From Triticum aestivum (lineage: Eukaryota; Streptophyta; Magnoliopsida; Poales; Poaceae), in NCBI RefSeq assembly GCF_018294505.1, contig NC_057812.1, positions 64,374,494 through 64,438,493 of the forward strand: a DNA stretch of 64,000 bases, written 5' to 3'. Shown in pieces: positions 34,749-46,370 of the stretch. The notes under the pieces are model-generated. The model was not told where the DNA came from, searched no databases, and saw only the letters and a program-made list of their open reading frames with translations. The position numbers and the translations under genes were made by a program. The first letter of the stretch is position 1; each line of letters begins with the position of its first letter.

Positions 34749-37734
34749 TTAGTACTTCCCCATCAAAGAGATGATGCCTCGTGGACCGGGCATCTTAAGC
34801 GTAAGAGATGCATAATGTGGTATTGCGTTAAATCGAGTGAAAGCTTCACGTCCCAGTAGTGCTTGATAGCGACTTGAGAACGGGACGACGTGGAAGGTCA
34901 GCTTTTCATGGCGGAGGTTATCGGTAGAGCCGAATGTCACTGTGAGCCGAAGAAAACCCGTGCAATGGGTGTCCGGGCCAGGTATTACCCCTTGAAAGGA
35001 GGTTTTGCTGCGGTGGATTCTTGCTGGGTTTATCCGCATGTGTTGTATTGTATCCTGATATATCAGGTTTAGTCCGCTTCTGCCGTCCATAAGGACATTT
35101 GAAAACTTAAGTCCGCCAATTATTGGATCAAGGATCAAGGCAGTCCATCCTACATTCCAGGTATTCCTAGAATAATCTAGCTGATCGAAGGTGATCGGTT
35201 TTGACAACCAGTGGCAGGATCCTTTGGGGATGGGCCGTGTGGTGCGTACCTTTACGGGCACCGCACGTTTTGTTATGTGAAGTGAGTTCACTGTTTTTAC
35301 TTCTTGTGGGAAGTTCTTTTGTTTCCTGGAGCTCTGCTGTTGGGGTTCGTCCTCGCCTTCGCTTGGTGTGTCAAGCCCCTTGTGTTCGGCATTGAGTCTG
35401 CCGGATTGTTTGAAGACCCAACAGTCTTTGTGGGTATGGTTAGTAGGCTTCCCAGGAGTACTGTGTATCTGACATATCCTGTCCAGGATTTTATTTAAGT
35501 TGGATGGATCATCCCTGTTATTCTGGGGGGGGGGGGCGATTTTTCCTGATTTTGTCATGAGCCTTTGAATCCGGCGTTGACTGCCGTGCTCTTCGGACTT
35601 TTGTCCTTAGTCCGGCGATGGTCTTTGTTGCGTCGCGGTCTTCCATTTTCATCCCTGGTTTCGGATGTACTTGGGTCTCTGGGGCTGCACCTTGCCAACC
35701 AGCTGTCCTCCCCTGCACAAAAGCGGGTCATGAGGCTTGTTAGTGCGGCCATTGTGCATGGCTTTTCTTGGCCGAGGTGTCTGGCGAGCCATTCGTCTCG
35801 TACGTTATGTCTAAAAGATGCTAAGGCTTCGGCGTCCGGACAGTCGACTATCTGATTCTTTTTAGTGAGGAATCTATTCCAGAATTGCCGAGCTGATTCT
35901 CCGGGTTGTTGAGTTATGTGACTAAGGTCGTCTGCATCCGGGGGGCGGACATTGGTCCCATGAAAGTTTGCTCGGAAAGCATCCTCGAGCTCTTCCCAGC
36001 TTCCAATTGAGTTTTCGGGAAGGCTTTTAAGCCAATGCCGGGCTGGCCCTTTAAGCTTAAGGGGTAGATATTTTATGGCGTGGAGATCATCTCCTCTAGC
36101 CATGTGAATGTGGAGGATATAATCCTCGATCCAGACTCCAGGGTCTGTTGTTCCATCGTATGCCTCTATGTTTACGGGCTTGAATCCCTCTGGGAATTCA
36201 TAGTCTAGGACCTCAACGGTAAAACATAGGGGGTGTGCGGCACCCCTGTATTTGGGTATGCCGGATTCTGATGATGGCTTCGTAGCGTTGCTTACAAGAT
36301 CTTGCTTTCTTGGCCCATAAATGGACCTGACTGGGCCATGGTGCGAATCCTTAGGAGGGTCGCATGCCGATTTAGGTGCGGCGCCGCTTGTTGCCTTATG
36401 GGGTCGTCTATCCGACCGTGTGGCTTTTTCATTTTTTGAATATGAGGGCTCTGAGGCCTCTTTGTCGAATTCAGGCAGTAGCTTTCTTTTCGGGTAGCTT
36501 TTAGTGCGGCGAGTGTCGCCGTACTTATTTGTGGCATTGATTACCTTGCTCCATCTGATCCGGAGTGCATCTTCCGCTGTTTTTAGCTTCCGCTTCTGCT
36601 TTTTTAGGCTGCCTGCAGTTGCAACGAGCCTCTCATGGAGATTCTTCTGCTTCATTGGTTTATTTGGCGTGCGGTTGTTCGGAATGCCATTTTCGCCGGG
36701 GGAGGGATGTTCGGTTTTTCTATCCGTGTTGCCCTATTCGGACGGTTGCTCTAAGGCCTGTTCATCGTCGACCGGCTCGTCTTGCTCTATGGTTGGGTTT
36801 TTGTCGAGGCGGGGCATGGGCCGGCGTTTGCGCCGACGCCTTGATTGCGTTTTGGGGGGTCGATCACTCGTCCTATCCCCTTTTTCCTCGTTGTCGTTTC
36901 CCTTAGGGGTGTCCACCATGTACACATCGTGAGATGGGGTGGTTGTCCAATGCCCTATGGGGTTGGTTCGTCGATATCTCCTCCATCGTCATCCATGCTG
37001 TCGATGTCCTCGGAGCCGAAGTCAGGCATGTCGGTTAGTTCGTCGACAGTGGCTACGAAGTGGGTGGTGGGTGGGTTTTGAATTTCCTCACCGTTCGTAT
37101 CCCACCCTTGCTGAACGTAGTCTGGCCAGGGCTCTCCTGATAAAGAGAGAGACTTAAGAGAATTTAGGATGTCGCCGAAAGGCAAATGCTGAAAGATGTC
37201 CGCTGCGGTGAACTCCATTACCGGCGCCCACTCGGATTCGATTGGCAAGGGCGCGGGGGGCTCGGAGTTTGGAGAGGGATCCGGCTCCTCGGAGTCACGG
37301 GCCATGCGGAGTGCGGGGCTGGAGTTCGGCTCGATCGCCTCTGAGATCGCAGCCCCTGAGGCAGCGTCCAACCGCTGATCCTCGATCGGCGCAGTAGGTT
37401 CTGAATCAATGGTCGAAACCGATGCGTGTGCGGCCTCCAAGGCGCTGTTTGGCGGCAGAGCTATATCGTGCCCATCGAGACAGTGCGGCACGCTTGGCTG
37501 TGGCTCGAATCCGTCGAAGATCAAGTCTCCGCGGATGTCAGCCGTGTAGTTTAGGCTTCCAAACCTGACCTGATGGCCAGGGGCGTAACTTCCGATCTGC
37601 TCAAGGTGGCCAAGCGAATTGGTCCGCAGTGCGAAGCCGCCGAAGACGAAGATCTGTCTGGGGAGGAAAGTCTCACCCCGGACCGCATCGTTGTTGAAGA
37701 TCGAAGGAGCCATTGGGCCTAAAGGCGACGACAC
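34749..37734 (-). pseudogene. Fatima#3 gag-protease, lightly damaged
   Basis: Gag begins at ATG 37734 or, by comparison with the other copies, at the in-frame MAPS ATG at 37713. The acidic N-terminal part (to 36955) is followed after a stop by 36925-36734. The main gag frame is 36655-35555 (coiled-coil LKKQKRKLK; core EAYDGTTDPGVWIEDYILH, KGPARHWLKSLPENS, RQFWNRFLTKKNQI). The protease frame is 35558-34749, with CQIHSTPGKPTNHTHKDC, NVLMDGRSGLNLIY and a closing stop. The switch between the last two frames falls at a 12-base C run (minus strand) at 35525-35536. No RT follows. This is the best preserved gag of the three copies. Confidence 0.85.
35525..35536. repeat. G12 homopolymer at the gag/protease frame switch
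   Basis: Twelve G on plus (C on minus) sit where the gag frame ends and the protease frame begins. Neither Fatima#1 nor Fatima#2 has such a run at the matching place, and Fatima#2 reads through there in one frame. It is probably a slippage mutation or an assembly length error. Confidence 0.9.
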
Positions 37735-37743
37735 AGAGGAACT

Positions 37744-37760
37744 CTCAATGAAAGCACCAA
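37744..37760 (-). promoter_or_regulatory. Putative PBS of Fatima#3
   Basis: The minus strand reads TTGGTGCTTTCATTGAG directly inside the 5' LTR, as in the other two Fatima copies. The matching tRNA was not identified. Confidence 0.5.
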
Positions 37761-38240
37761 TGTCGGTGTCAAAACCGGCGGATCATGGGTAGGGGGTCCC
37801 GAACTGTGCGTCTAGGACGGATGGTAACAGGAGACTGGGGACACTTTGTTTTACCCAGGTTCGGGCCCTCTCGATGGAGGTAAAACCCTACTCCTGCTTG
37901 ATTAATATTGAAGATATGGGTAGTACAAGAGTAGATCTACCACGAGATCAAGGAGGCTAAACCCTAGAAGCTAGCCTATGGTATGATTGTGTATGGAGTT
38001 GATCCTCTACGGGCTACAACCCTCCGGTTTATATAGACACCGGATGGGGTTAGGGTTACACAGAGTCGGTTACAATGGTTGGAGATCTTGAATATCGCAT
38101 CACCAAGCTTGCCTTCCACGCCAAGGAAAGTCCCATCCGGACACGGGACGAAGTCTTCAATCTTATATCTTCATAGTCCAGGAGTCCGGCTGAAGGTATA
38201 GTCCGGCTATCCGAACACCCCCTAATCCAGGACTCCCTCA
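37761..38240 (-). repeat. 5' LTR of Fatima#3
   Basis: It runs from TGTCGGTGTC to ACTCCCTCA on plus, 480 bases, with a minus-strand TATA box near 38028-38036 (tctatataaacc). It is followed by the TSD accat. Confidence 0.9.
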
Positions 38241-38245
38241 ACCAT

Positions 38246-39280
38246 GAAGTGAAACTATTCAAGAAATATATAAGTCAGCGAGCTGACTAGCAGTGATACT
38301 CTCTCGAACAAGTAGGAAGTGAGCCACTTTGGAAGGACGGTCAATGACTATGAAGCATTATTCCCTTTCTTGGTCCTGGGAAAGCCGGTGATGAAGTCCA
38401 TACCAACTTTATCCCATTTCCATTCAGGAATAGCTAAAGGCTGAAGGGTGCTAGAAGGTCTCTGATGCTCTGCCTTCACGCGACGACACACGTCACAGTT
38501 AGCAATAAACTGAGCGATTTCTTTCTTCATCCTAGTCCACCAAAACCTCTGGCATAGGTCCTGATACATTTTAGTACTACTGGGATGAATCGTTAGAGGA
38601 GGTTCATGGGCCTCCTTAAGGATTAGTTGCCGAAGATGCTGCTTCTTGGGGACCACCAGGCGATTCCCAAAGAAAACGACACCTCGATCATCTATAGAGA
38701 AACTACTAGCAATGCCCTTGGCAATGTTTCTCTTGATCCTGGTAATCCCTGTATCATGCTTCTGAGCTTCTATGATATGATCCACAAGAGTAGGTTTCGC
38801 CACCAAGGTAGAAAGGAATCCGTGAGGAGCAATGTGAAGGTTGATCTTACATAATTCCTCATGGAGAAGTGGTTGGCCCTGCTGCAACATGAGATTGTTG
38901 CAATAGGACTTACGACTTAGCGCATCAGCCATGACATTTCCCTTGCCTGGGGTGTAGGTAATCCCTAAGTCGTAATCTGAGATCAACTCCAATCAACGCC
39001 TTTGCCTAAGGTTCAAATCTGGTTGGGTGAAGATATACTTGAGACTCTGGTGATCGGTGTAAATCTCGCAACGCTTACCAAGAAGGTAATGTCGCCATGT
39101 CTTAAGTGCATAGACTATGGCTGCAAGCTCTAGATCATGTGTAGGATAATTCTCCTCATGTGGATGCAACTGTCGAGATGCATAGGCAATCACATGGCGA
39201 TCTTGCATAAGAATGCAACCTAGTCCCTGTCGTGAGGCGTCGCAGTAGATAACAAAGTCTTTAGTGAAATCTGGTGGCAC
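38246..39280 (-). pseudogene. Y RNase H and integrase N-terminal half
   Basis: RNase [52 protein letters not shown] stop at 38990-38992 (a TGG to TGA type change) breaks it; the frame then continues with ADALSRKS. Next comes the integrase zinc-binding domain (HPSSTKMYQDLCQRFWW, CDVCRRVKAEHQ) and the start of the catalytic core (DKVGMDFITGFP). The core is cut at 38246 by Fatima#3 and resumes at 29517. Confidence 0.85.
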
Positions 39281-40239
39281 AAGTATGGGAGCAGAGGTCA
39301 GGCGTCTTTTCAGTTCCTGAAAACTGTACTCACACTATGGGGACCACTCAATCTTTTTATCTTTCTTGAGAAGTTCCGTGAGAGTTTTGGCCACTTTGGA
39401 GAAGTTCTCAATGAAGCGGCGACAATAACTGGCTAGGCCAAGGAAACTCCTAACTTGTTTAACTGTTTCAGGCGGAGTCCAATCAAGAATGGCCTGAACT
39501 CTCTCGGGATTGACAGCAATGCCCTTACCAGAGATTACGTGGCCGAGATAGGTCACTTCTGGCAACCAAAACTCGCACTTGGAGAACTTGGCATAAAGGC
39601 GGTGCTCTCTGAGTTTTTCTAACACAACTCTAAGATGTTCGGCATGCTCTTCCTCATTCTTCGAGTAAATAAGGATATCATCGAGGTAAACCAGGATGAA
39701 CTTATCTAAGTAATGCATGAAGATAGAGTTCATCAAGCGGGAGAATGTAGCTGGAGCATTGGTTAGACCGAAGGACATGACGGTGTACTCGTACTGGCCA
39801 TAACGAGTGACAAAAGCCGTCTTAGGAATGTCCCCATTTCTGATCTTGATTTGGTGGTATCCTAACCTCAAAACCATCTTGGAAAAGACTGAGGATCCAG
39901 TGAGCTGATCATACAGGTCGTTGATCCTGAGGAGCGGATACTTGTTCTTTATCGTGACCAAATTAACGGGGCTATAATCTACAACCATTCCGTCCGTACC
40001 ATCCTTCTTCTTGACGAAGAGGATGGGGCAAGCCCAGGGAGAAGAACTAGGACGGATGAAACCCTTTTGCAAGGATTCATCGAGATGTTTCTTAAGCTCA
40101 GCTAGTTCTAAGGGTGCCATCTTGTAAGGTCTCCTAGAGATAGGAGCGGTTCCTGGGATAAGATCTATGACAAACTCTACATCTCTGTCAGGTGGAATAC
40201 CTGGCAGTTCCTCTGGAAAGACATCCGGAAAGTCACGGA
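39281..40239 (-). pseudogene. Y reverse transcriptase domain
   Basis: The main frame (40120-39335) holds the RT blocks: [58 protein letters not shown], the catalytic YLDDILIYS, and the connection-domain start [17 protein letters not shown]. The catalytic Asp pair is intact. An upstream flank (40239-40121) reads as linker to the protease. A stop near 39335 separates it from RNase H. Confidence 0.9.
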
Positions 40240-40665
40240 CTACCGGGATATCTTCAAGGTCTGGAAGAGGGTTGCATTAAGAGAATAGAGTTGGCGCTTT
40301 GCAACTCTAGTGGAGACAGTGACTATCTTGCCAGATTTGTGTGTAAGCTGAACAGACCTGGTGAAACAATCAATCTTGGCATGATGAGCTGTCATCCAGT
40401 CCATAGCCAAGATGATGTTAACATCTGAAGACTTCAGGGCTACAAGTGATGCAAGGAATACAAGTTTGTCAACAAGGATTTCATTACCATGGCTTATCCT
40501 GGTAGTTTGCCATCTAGACCCTGGAGTTTGGATTTCAAGTGGAGTTGGCATATCACAAAATGACATGTCGTGCAAACGAGCATAGCCTTCAGAGATGAAG
40601 GAGTGAGATGCTCCGGTATCGAACAGAACCGAAGCTGGTGATAGTTGACAAGGAGTGTACCAAGA
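40240..40665 (-). pseudogene. Y protease domain
   Basis: The aspartic protease box FDTGASHSFI lies at about 40623-40594 with an intact catalytic triad. NIILAMDWMTAHHAKIDC follows, the typical second half of Gypsy proteases. It is frame-shifted relative to the zinc-knuckle frame upstream, and the frame closes at 40240. Confidence 0.85.
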
Positions 40666-41774
40666 ACAACATCCGGATCATCATGAGCATCTTTAGCTGA
40701 AACGTGATGCACACGTCCACATTCAGTGGGAGCTGACTTGACACTAATCATCTTGCATGGTGGATTACCGCGGCCAATAGACTTCTCAGGCAAGGGTGGA
40801 GCATAGTTGGTTTGAGAGCAGTCACGTGCATAGTGTCCTGGCTCTCCGCATGTGAAACAAGTCCCTGAAGTAGGACGTGGACCCGCTTTGACAAGCGGTC
40901 TACCAATAGGCCTGGGTGGAGCATGTAACAGAATTGGGTGAGGTGCCACACAAGAAGGCCTCGGTGTATAACCGGGTGGAAGAGCGGAGTTCGGAACCCA
41001 AATCCAGCGCTTCTACGAAGTAGAACCGGAGGAAGAACCCAAATCACGGGTGTGCTTACGAGACTCCTCGTAATTGAGCTGAGTTGTCTCTGCGTTAATG
41101 GCCTTGTTCACAAGAGCCTGGAATATATTGCAATGATGCAAGTTGAGATCACGACGCAACTTGGGGTTGAGACCCTTCCGGAACCTAGCCTGCTTCTTGG
41201 CATCTGTGGACACCTCTTCTGTAGCATAGCGGGCGAGGTTCTCAAACTCTCTACTGTAAGCATCAACAGCCATCTTACTCTGGGTGAAACTACAGAACTC
41301 TTCTCTCTTGCGGTCAATGAGAGCCTGAGGAATGTGACGCTCGCGAAAAGCATCAGTGAAATCTCTCCAGGTGGTTATCTGGCCAGCTGGAAGCATAGCC
41401 TCATAGTTCTGCCACCAAATACTAGCAGGACCTTCCAGGTGATAAGTAGCATAAGTGACCTTGTCACCTTCAACTACGTTCGTAGAACGCAGCTTGTGTG
41501 TGATACTATGGAGCCAGTCATCTGCATCGAGCGGTTCAATGGAATGATGGAAGGTAGGTGGTTTCAGACCAATGAAATCATAGATGGTCGCTGACTCTTT
41601 GCACTGGGGTGTGGTGTTCTCCTCTATACATCCTAACAAGCGGTTAGACTCTCGCTTGTTCTTCTCCATCTCCATCATAAACTCTGCCAATGAAGACTGG
41701 TCGGGAGGATCCTCATCCCTACTATCTTCATGGTTCCGGCTACGAGCAACAGAACTTCGGTTAACTTATGACAT
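40666..41774 (-). pseudogene. Y gag with zinc knuckle
   Basis: The start by context is ATG 41774, with a stop at codon 3; the open frame begins at 41690. The gag core includes FHHSIEPLDADDWLHSI, YHLEGPASIWWQNY, RKREEFCSFTQSKMAVDAY, YSREFENLARYA. One TAG near 41011 interrupts; the same frame then gives the nucleocapsid knuckle CFTCGEPGHYARDC (CX2CX4HX4C). It packages element RNA in the particle. Intact residues but broken frame. Confidence 0.85.
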
Positions 41775-42240
41775 CCTGAAGAACCAACCAAGCAAACAAA
41801 GGATGGATTCAGCATCATCATAAGGATGTCGAATATAGTATGAGTGAAATACTATCTGTTGAACTCCTAGGACAATTCCGGCAGCATAACAGCAGTAAAA
41901 TGCTCAAAATGAGACATCCTGCAAATGATGGGGTAGCACCAAACTCAACATCATCACTCAAGGTTCTGAGATATTACTAAACAGGCTACACCGGAGATAT
42001 GACTCAGATCAACCAATCCTAAGCGACTTCGGAGTAGTAACACGTGATCCTAATAGACAGAAGAGAAATCCTAGTTCCTTAACCCCGTAGGAAAGATAGG
42101 ATGACTCAGATTAGAAGGCATGAGGTAACAGGAGTAAAAAGAGCCTGACGCTCCCTTCCACAATCAATTCCCCTATATAGATAAAGAATTTCTAGACTCA
42201 ACTTCGACCAGGTTGGCTTGGTAATCCTACAGGCAGTCAG
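41775..42240 (-). other. Untranslated leader of Y
   Basis: This lies between the PBS and gag. I see no supported ORF or repeat in it. Confidence 0.6.
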
Positions 42241-42252
42241 GCTCTGATACCA
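42241..42252 (-). promoter_or_regulatory. Primer-binding site of Y
   Basis: The minus strand reads TGGTATCAGAGC, a perfect initiator-tRNA-Met PBS, 4 bases from the 5' LTR edge at 42257. Confidence 0.9.
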
Positions 42253-42256
42253 AAGC

Positions 42257-45200
42257 TCTTAGGACCCCGATTCTAAGTCACACCTATCGAGCATGTAACA
42301 TCTCATATCACTTTGCAGCCTCACGCACGGTATTCCCACGGGTGTCGCCTTCCCATGGCCCGGAACCGTTTGCGCCATTTGGCTCATGTATATGATAGTA
42401 TAGCTAGCATCCATATGACAGAGAACCCGGGCCGACATGACTAGTCGTGAGCCCAAAGTGGCACTAAATTACGGGGACAGGCATACATGAATCAACATCG
42501 AGAATGTCGGTCAGCAGCGTGCGACTCCGGTGAACCGGGCTGTAGCAGGCTAGGCAGCACTCCGGATGTCACCGCGTGACATTTCCCCGAAGGGACAGAC
42601 ACAGGAACGAAGTGAATCACATGTCGGCCAGTCTAAGTGTTCTGGAGCAGTAGTGCTGGGCTAGAAGAACACCAGTGAACCGGGCTGTAGCAGACTACCA
42701 TGGCTCAGTGGAAGCACTAGACTACATTTCCCCATAAGAGAGGCTACCAAGGATAAACAACTAGGTTGTCGGATCCCACACATAGCAATACACGTCACAC
42801 GTACGCATAACATGCTAGTATGTGTTGTACAAATCACAACATAACTCAAACTCATATAGATAAAGGCCCAGAAGAGCGACATAGCATTAAATACAAACAG
42901 GGGTCACATGACCCATCATTCAGAGCATACAAGCAACGGAAGCATTACATGTCTGAGTACAGACAACTACAAAAGAAAAAGGCCGAGAAGCCTGACTATC
43001 TACAAGTCCCTCCCTAGGGTACAAGATCGTAGCTGAGGTAACAAGCTACTCGTCGAAGTCCAAGTGGTACTACTAGTGAGACAGATGTCTCACCTGCAAA
43101 ACATAAATAAAGCAAACGTGAGTACAAAGGTACTCAGCAAGACTTACATCAGATCCTATCATACATGCATTTCTATCAAGAAGGTAATGTGGGGTTTAGT
43201 TGCAGCAAGCCAGCTTTGACTCAGTGGCTATCCCGTTCTACGACAACGAGAAACTTCTTTGAGGTGAGACAGCGCACACGAGTCCGCTAATCACCACATC
43301 AATACAGTACTATGGATTCATCCCCGTCTCTTCACGATGAGGCCATCCATAGCACTCACACTTGTCTTGAGCATTTTAGAGTATCTACTTCATGTTGTCT
43401 ATGTACCACCTAAGCAGCCAAGAAGTCCATAACTAAGGCACGGCTATTCGAATAGATCATGATAACCCTGCAGGGGTGTACTTCTTCACACACGCTCTCA
43501 CCACTTATCACCATATACACGTCATGTATCTCGACAACCTTCAAGCGGAAGCCTGGCGAGGGTGTTGGCCACGACCTGACTAACCACTCAAGGCTCTAGT
43601 CCAGGTTTATCGCCTATTCGGGTTCCATCCGCAAGGAGATCCAGCCGGGGTTTCGCTCACGGCCCCAAACGATGTGTACAGGGTTCCCGAGCCCACCATC
43701 CGGGTGCCACTCGGTACACCGGTCCACGTGTGCCTATTCTGTCCCAAGTCCACCCTGCCGGGAGCCACTCGGTAGAAAAATAGCACTACCTATAAACACC
43801 AGAAACTATTTGCAACTCCTGGACAGAGATCAAGTTGGCTAATAAGTCGAGAGGGGTCAAGTTACCGGAACCCAATGTGTGGTAGTAGCTAGTCCTTGGA
43901 CAACATACACAGAACTCAGTTCTTAGGGACGGTTCCAGTGAGACAACCCACCATGTACTCCTACATGGCCTCTCACCGCTACCTTCACCAAATCGTGTTC
44001 ACACACTTAACTCTCAACATCAGAACATAGCACTTACTCCAATTCATTTCCAATGAATCAGACCTAACATACTTTAAGCAATAGCAGGCAAAGCATGGTA
44101 GGAACACAACATGGCTCAATCCACTCCTACACATGCTAGTGAGTTTTAACTATTTACTGTGGCAATGACAGGTCATGCAGAGGAATGGGTTCAACTACCG
44201 CAACATAAAGTAGTAGTTGAATTGTTGTTGTCCTAATGCAATAAATGAGAGCAGGAGCGAGAGAGTATGATTGTATCGGAATGAACAAGGGTTGTTTCTT
44301 GCCTTGTAGATCAACAGGGGGTCACTGCTCCTCAGACAGGTACTCTGGAGCACTCTCCAGAGCGGGACCCGTCGAGAGGGAACGGTGTCGGAAATCAATA
44401 CACAAGCATATGCAACAATATGATGCATGAACATGGCATGAGGATGTGATGTTTTTTGAGTTAATGCAACTAGCATTTATTCGCATGAAGTCCATTTGAA
44501 ACAAAGTTTCAAATGCAACTCCAAAATAAGCCTTTATAAGTGCCATTCATGTGTTTCCTCATATACAACATGTATAAGTTGGTTTGTCATGCATGAAAAT
44601 GGTACATATGGATAGATTGAATTTTTCTGATGATTTTTCATATATAAATTATTTCAATCTGAGCTACGGTTGAATTTATATGAATTTTTGAAGTTTTGAA
44701 TATATTTTGGAATTTCCAGATTTCTTTTAAAACCAGAAAATGATATATTGCGTCAGCACTGCGTCATGCTTGCGTCAGCAAGTCAACAGCGCTGACTGGG
44801 TCAAACCTGACGTGTGGGGTCCACACGTTAGTTTCATAGGTTAATTAACAGAGGGGGTTATTTCTAATCTAATTAACAGATTAGGGCGTTGGGGCCCACT
44901 GTCAGTGTCACAAAGGGGGGTTAATTAGCGGGGTTGCCCGGTTTTGACCGACGACTAGTCGCCGGCAAGGGCGAACGCGGCGGAGGGGCTCGGCATCGCC
45001 GTTCCGGCGACCCAATGGACGACGGAGACCACAGAGGCGAAGCCCATGCTCGTCCGCACTGATCGAAGCAAGTGGGAGAGGCGGGGCGGCCGGAGTTCGG
45101 CTTCGAGCCGGAGCAGGCTGCAGGGCACGGGGAGGCCACCCGAGGGGCTCTGCGGCACCCTCGTGGCACCAGGAGCATGATGGGGTGCTCGATTTGGGCG

Positions 45201-45605
45201 GAGGCTGGCCGAGACGACGACGGCGACATGGACGGCGGCGAAGTGCTACGACCATGGTGGGGGAATGATGCTACGGCACGCGAGTGACTAAGCGGAGAGG
45301 GGGGAACGGTGGCGGGGCTCACCGCGGATCCGGTGGAGGCATCAGAGAGCTCGGGGGAGGACCAACGGCGACGAATTTGACGGCGGTGATCTACGGCATC
45401 AACGAGGAAGACGATGTCGAGGGAAGCTCTCCAAGGTGTCCTAGCTTGCATGAGTCGTCGGAGAGGTCGAGGAGGACAGCGCGGAGCTAACGGGCTTGTC
45501 GGAGAGGCGAGGCAGTGATGGTGGCCGCGGCAACGGCGAACAGCGGCGATGAACGTGCTTGGTCGCTAGGAGAGGGAGAGATCCAGGGGAGGAGAACATG
45601 AGACC
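42257..45605 (-). repeat. 5' LTR of chromovirus Y, truncated
   Basis: It aligns with the left LTR from its U5 end (position 24491 equivalent) up to the equivalent of 27916. The missing part is about 700 bases of U3, including the LTR 5' terminus. Compared with the left LTR it lacks about 30 bases near 42520 and shows scattered substitutions. It runs straight into the Fatima#2 antisense gene, with the 10 bases gagaccacgg (45600-45609) shared by both parents. Confidence 0.85.
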
Positions 45606-45815
45606 ACGGACGAATGGATGGAGGGGAAACCCCAGTCCGTGGAGGAAGTGGTGGAGGAAAACTACCCTCTTGTGAGGTTCAGGGGTAGGAACGATCTGCC
45701 CCGCAGCGGGCAGTCGATGCGCGATATTCACGGCCAAGTATCCGGCTCTGCGCAACTTCTTGATGTGTCCCTCCGTAACAGAGGAGGCCATCCATTTGCC
45801 TCCCGCTCCGGACAT
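45601..45815 (-). pseudogene. Fatima#2 antisense gene, N-terminal fragment
   Basis: It begins at ATG 45815 (MSGAGGKWMASSVTE), aligned with the Fatima#3 start (MSSSDLQGRWMPSSVTE). It continues IKKLRRAGYLAVNIAHRLPA and FLHHFLHGLGFPLHPFVRGL, then breaks into Y LTR sequence. The rest of exon 1 and exon 2 (about 1.2 kb by comparison with Fatima#3) are deleted; the gene resumes at 24490. The in-frame codons upstream of 45815 are probably 5' UTR. Confidence 0.75.
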
Positions 45816-45928
45816 GATTGGAGAAGGTTGAGGGGAAGGATGTGGGCTTGGGCATTGGATCTCGAGTGCGCAAGAGTGGATGAGCAAGGAGGAAGAAGGC
45901 ATGGGTAGAAAAAGGTTAAACCTTGTCC

Positions 45929-45935
45929 CTTTATA
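45929..45935 (-). promoter_or_regulatory. TATA box of the Fatima#2 antisense gene
   Basis: The minus strand reads cttataaagggacaagg, conserved with Fatima#3, 120 bases upstream of the antisense ATG. The rest of the segment to 46370 is the upstream region, with blocks conserved between copies (for example gggttacccatgcccgt). Confidence 0.55.
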
Positions 45936-46357
45936 AGGGCGTCCGAAACTATGCGCCCCCACTAGCCTGGTAAAACTTGCTTATCCCCCAAGCACCGTAA
46001 TCGATGGCGCGGTTGGGTTACCCATGCCCGTATTGATGAGAATCCCGTAATAAGGGGGACGCGATCTCTGTTTTGACAAGACGTCTCAAAAAACTGCCTC
46101 GCGTTATGTGCGGGGCTAGTTAAAGGAAACGGTTTGAATAATCACCGGGCCATGGCATAATGTCATGTTGCCAAAACGTGTCAGCAGATTAGATTTGTGG
46201 AAATATTATTCTCTCTACGGCGGTATGTGGAACTTATTTTTGCAGGGTCGGACACCATCCTTGTATTCAAATTCTTCTGTGGTGTATTCGGAGGAGGAAC
46301 CCGCCTTGCATTGCCGAAGACAATATTGCACGCCAGACTCATCGTCATTGAAGCCTG

Positions 46358-46370
46358 GTTCAGGGACTAC
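46358..46370 (+). promoter_or_regulatory. PPT-like tract of Fatima#2
   Basis: The bases ggttcagggacta end next to the 3' LTR start (TGAGGGAGTC at 46371). The same tract occurs in Fatima#3. It is only weakly purine-rich for a PPT. Confidence 0.5.

Larger units (their letters stand above)
29523..38240 (-). mobile_element. Fatima#3, complete non-autonomous Fatima-like element
   Basis: It is 8718 bases long, with two LTRs of exactly 480 bases and a perfect 5-base TSD accat (29518-29522 and 38241-38245) inside the Y integrase gene. Order on minus: 5' LTR (37761-38240), PBS, gag-protease (37734-34749), spacer, then the antisense gene transcribed on plus (30551-33490), PPT, 3' LTR. There is no RT, RNase H or integrase anywhere, so it needs an autonomous partner. 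The LTRs differ at about 15 of 480 positions by eye, making it younger than Fatima#2 (about 28 of 474). Confidence 0.9.
24491..45605 (-). mobile_element. Y, Tekay-type chromovirus (Gypsy) with nested Fatima#3
   Basis: Y is a minus-strand element. Its complete 3' LTR is at left (24491-28620), its 5' LTR at right (42257 to about 45605, truncated), with a PPT beside the left LTR and a tRNA-Met PBS beside the right one. Domain order on minus is gag with a zinc knuckle, protease, RT, RNase H, integrase, chromodomain, which defines a chromovirus; the long LTRs suggest the Tekay/Del branch. Fatima#3 (29523-38240, TSD accat) splits the integrase gene. Y inserted into the antisense gene of Fatima#2; the left flank is gtctc and the right flank was lost in a deletion. 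Confidence 0.85.

Noticed and set aside
36504..36932. 142-codon plus-strand ORF inside Fatima#3
   Set aside because: It is exactly antisense to gag and lacks any equivalent promoter or splice structure, unlike the antisense gene at 30551-33490.
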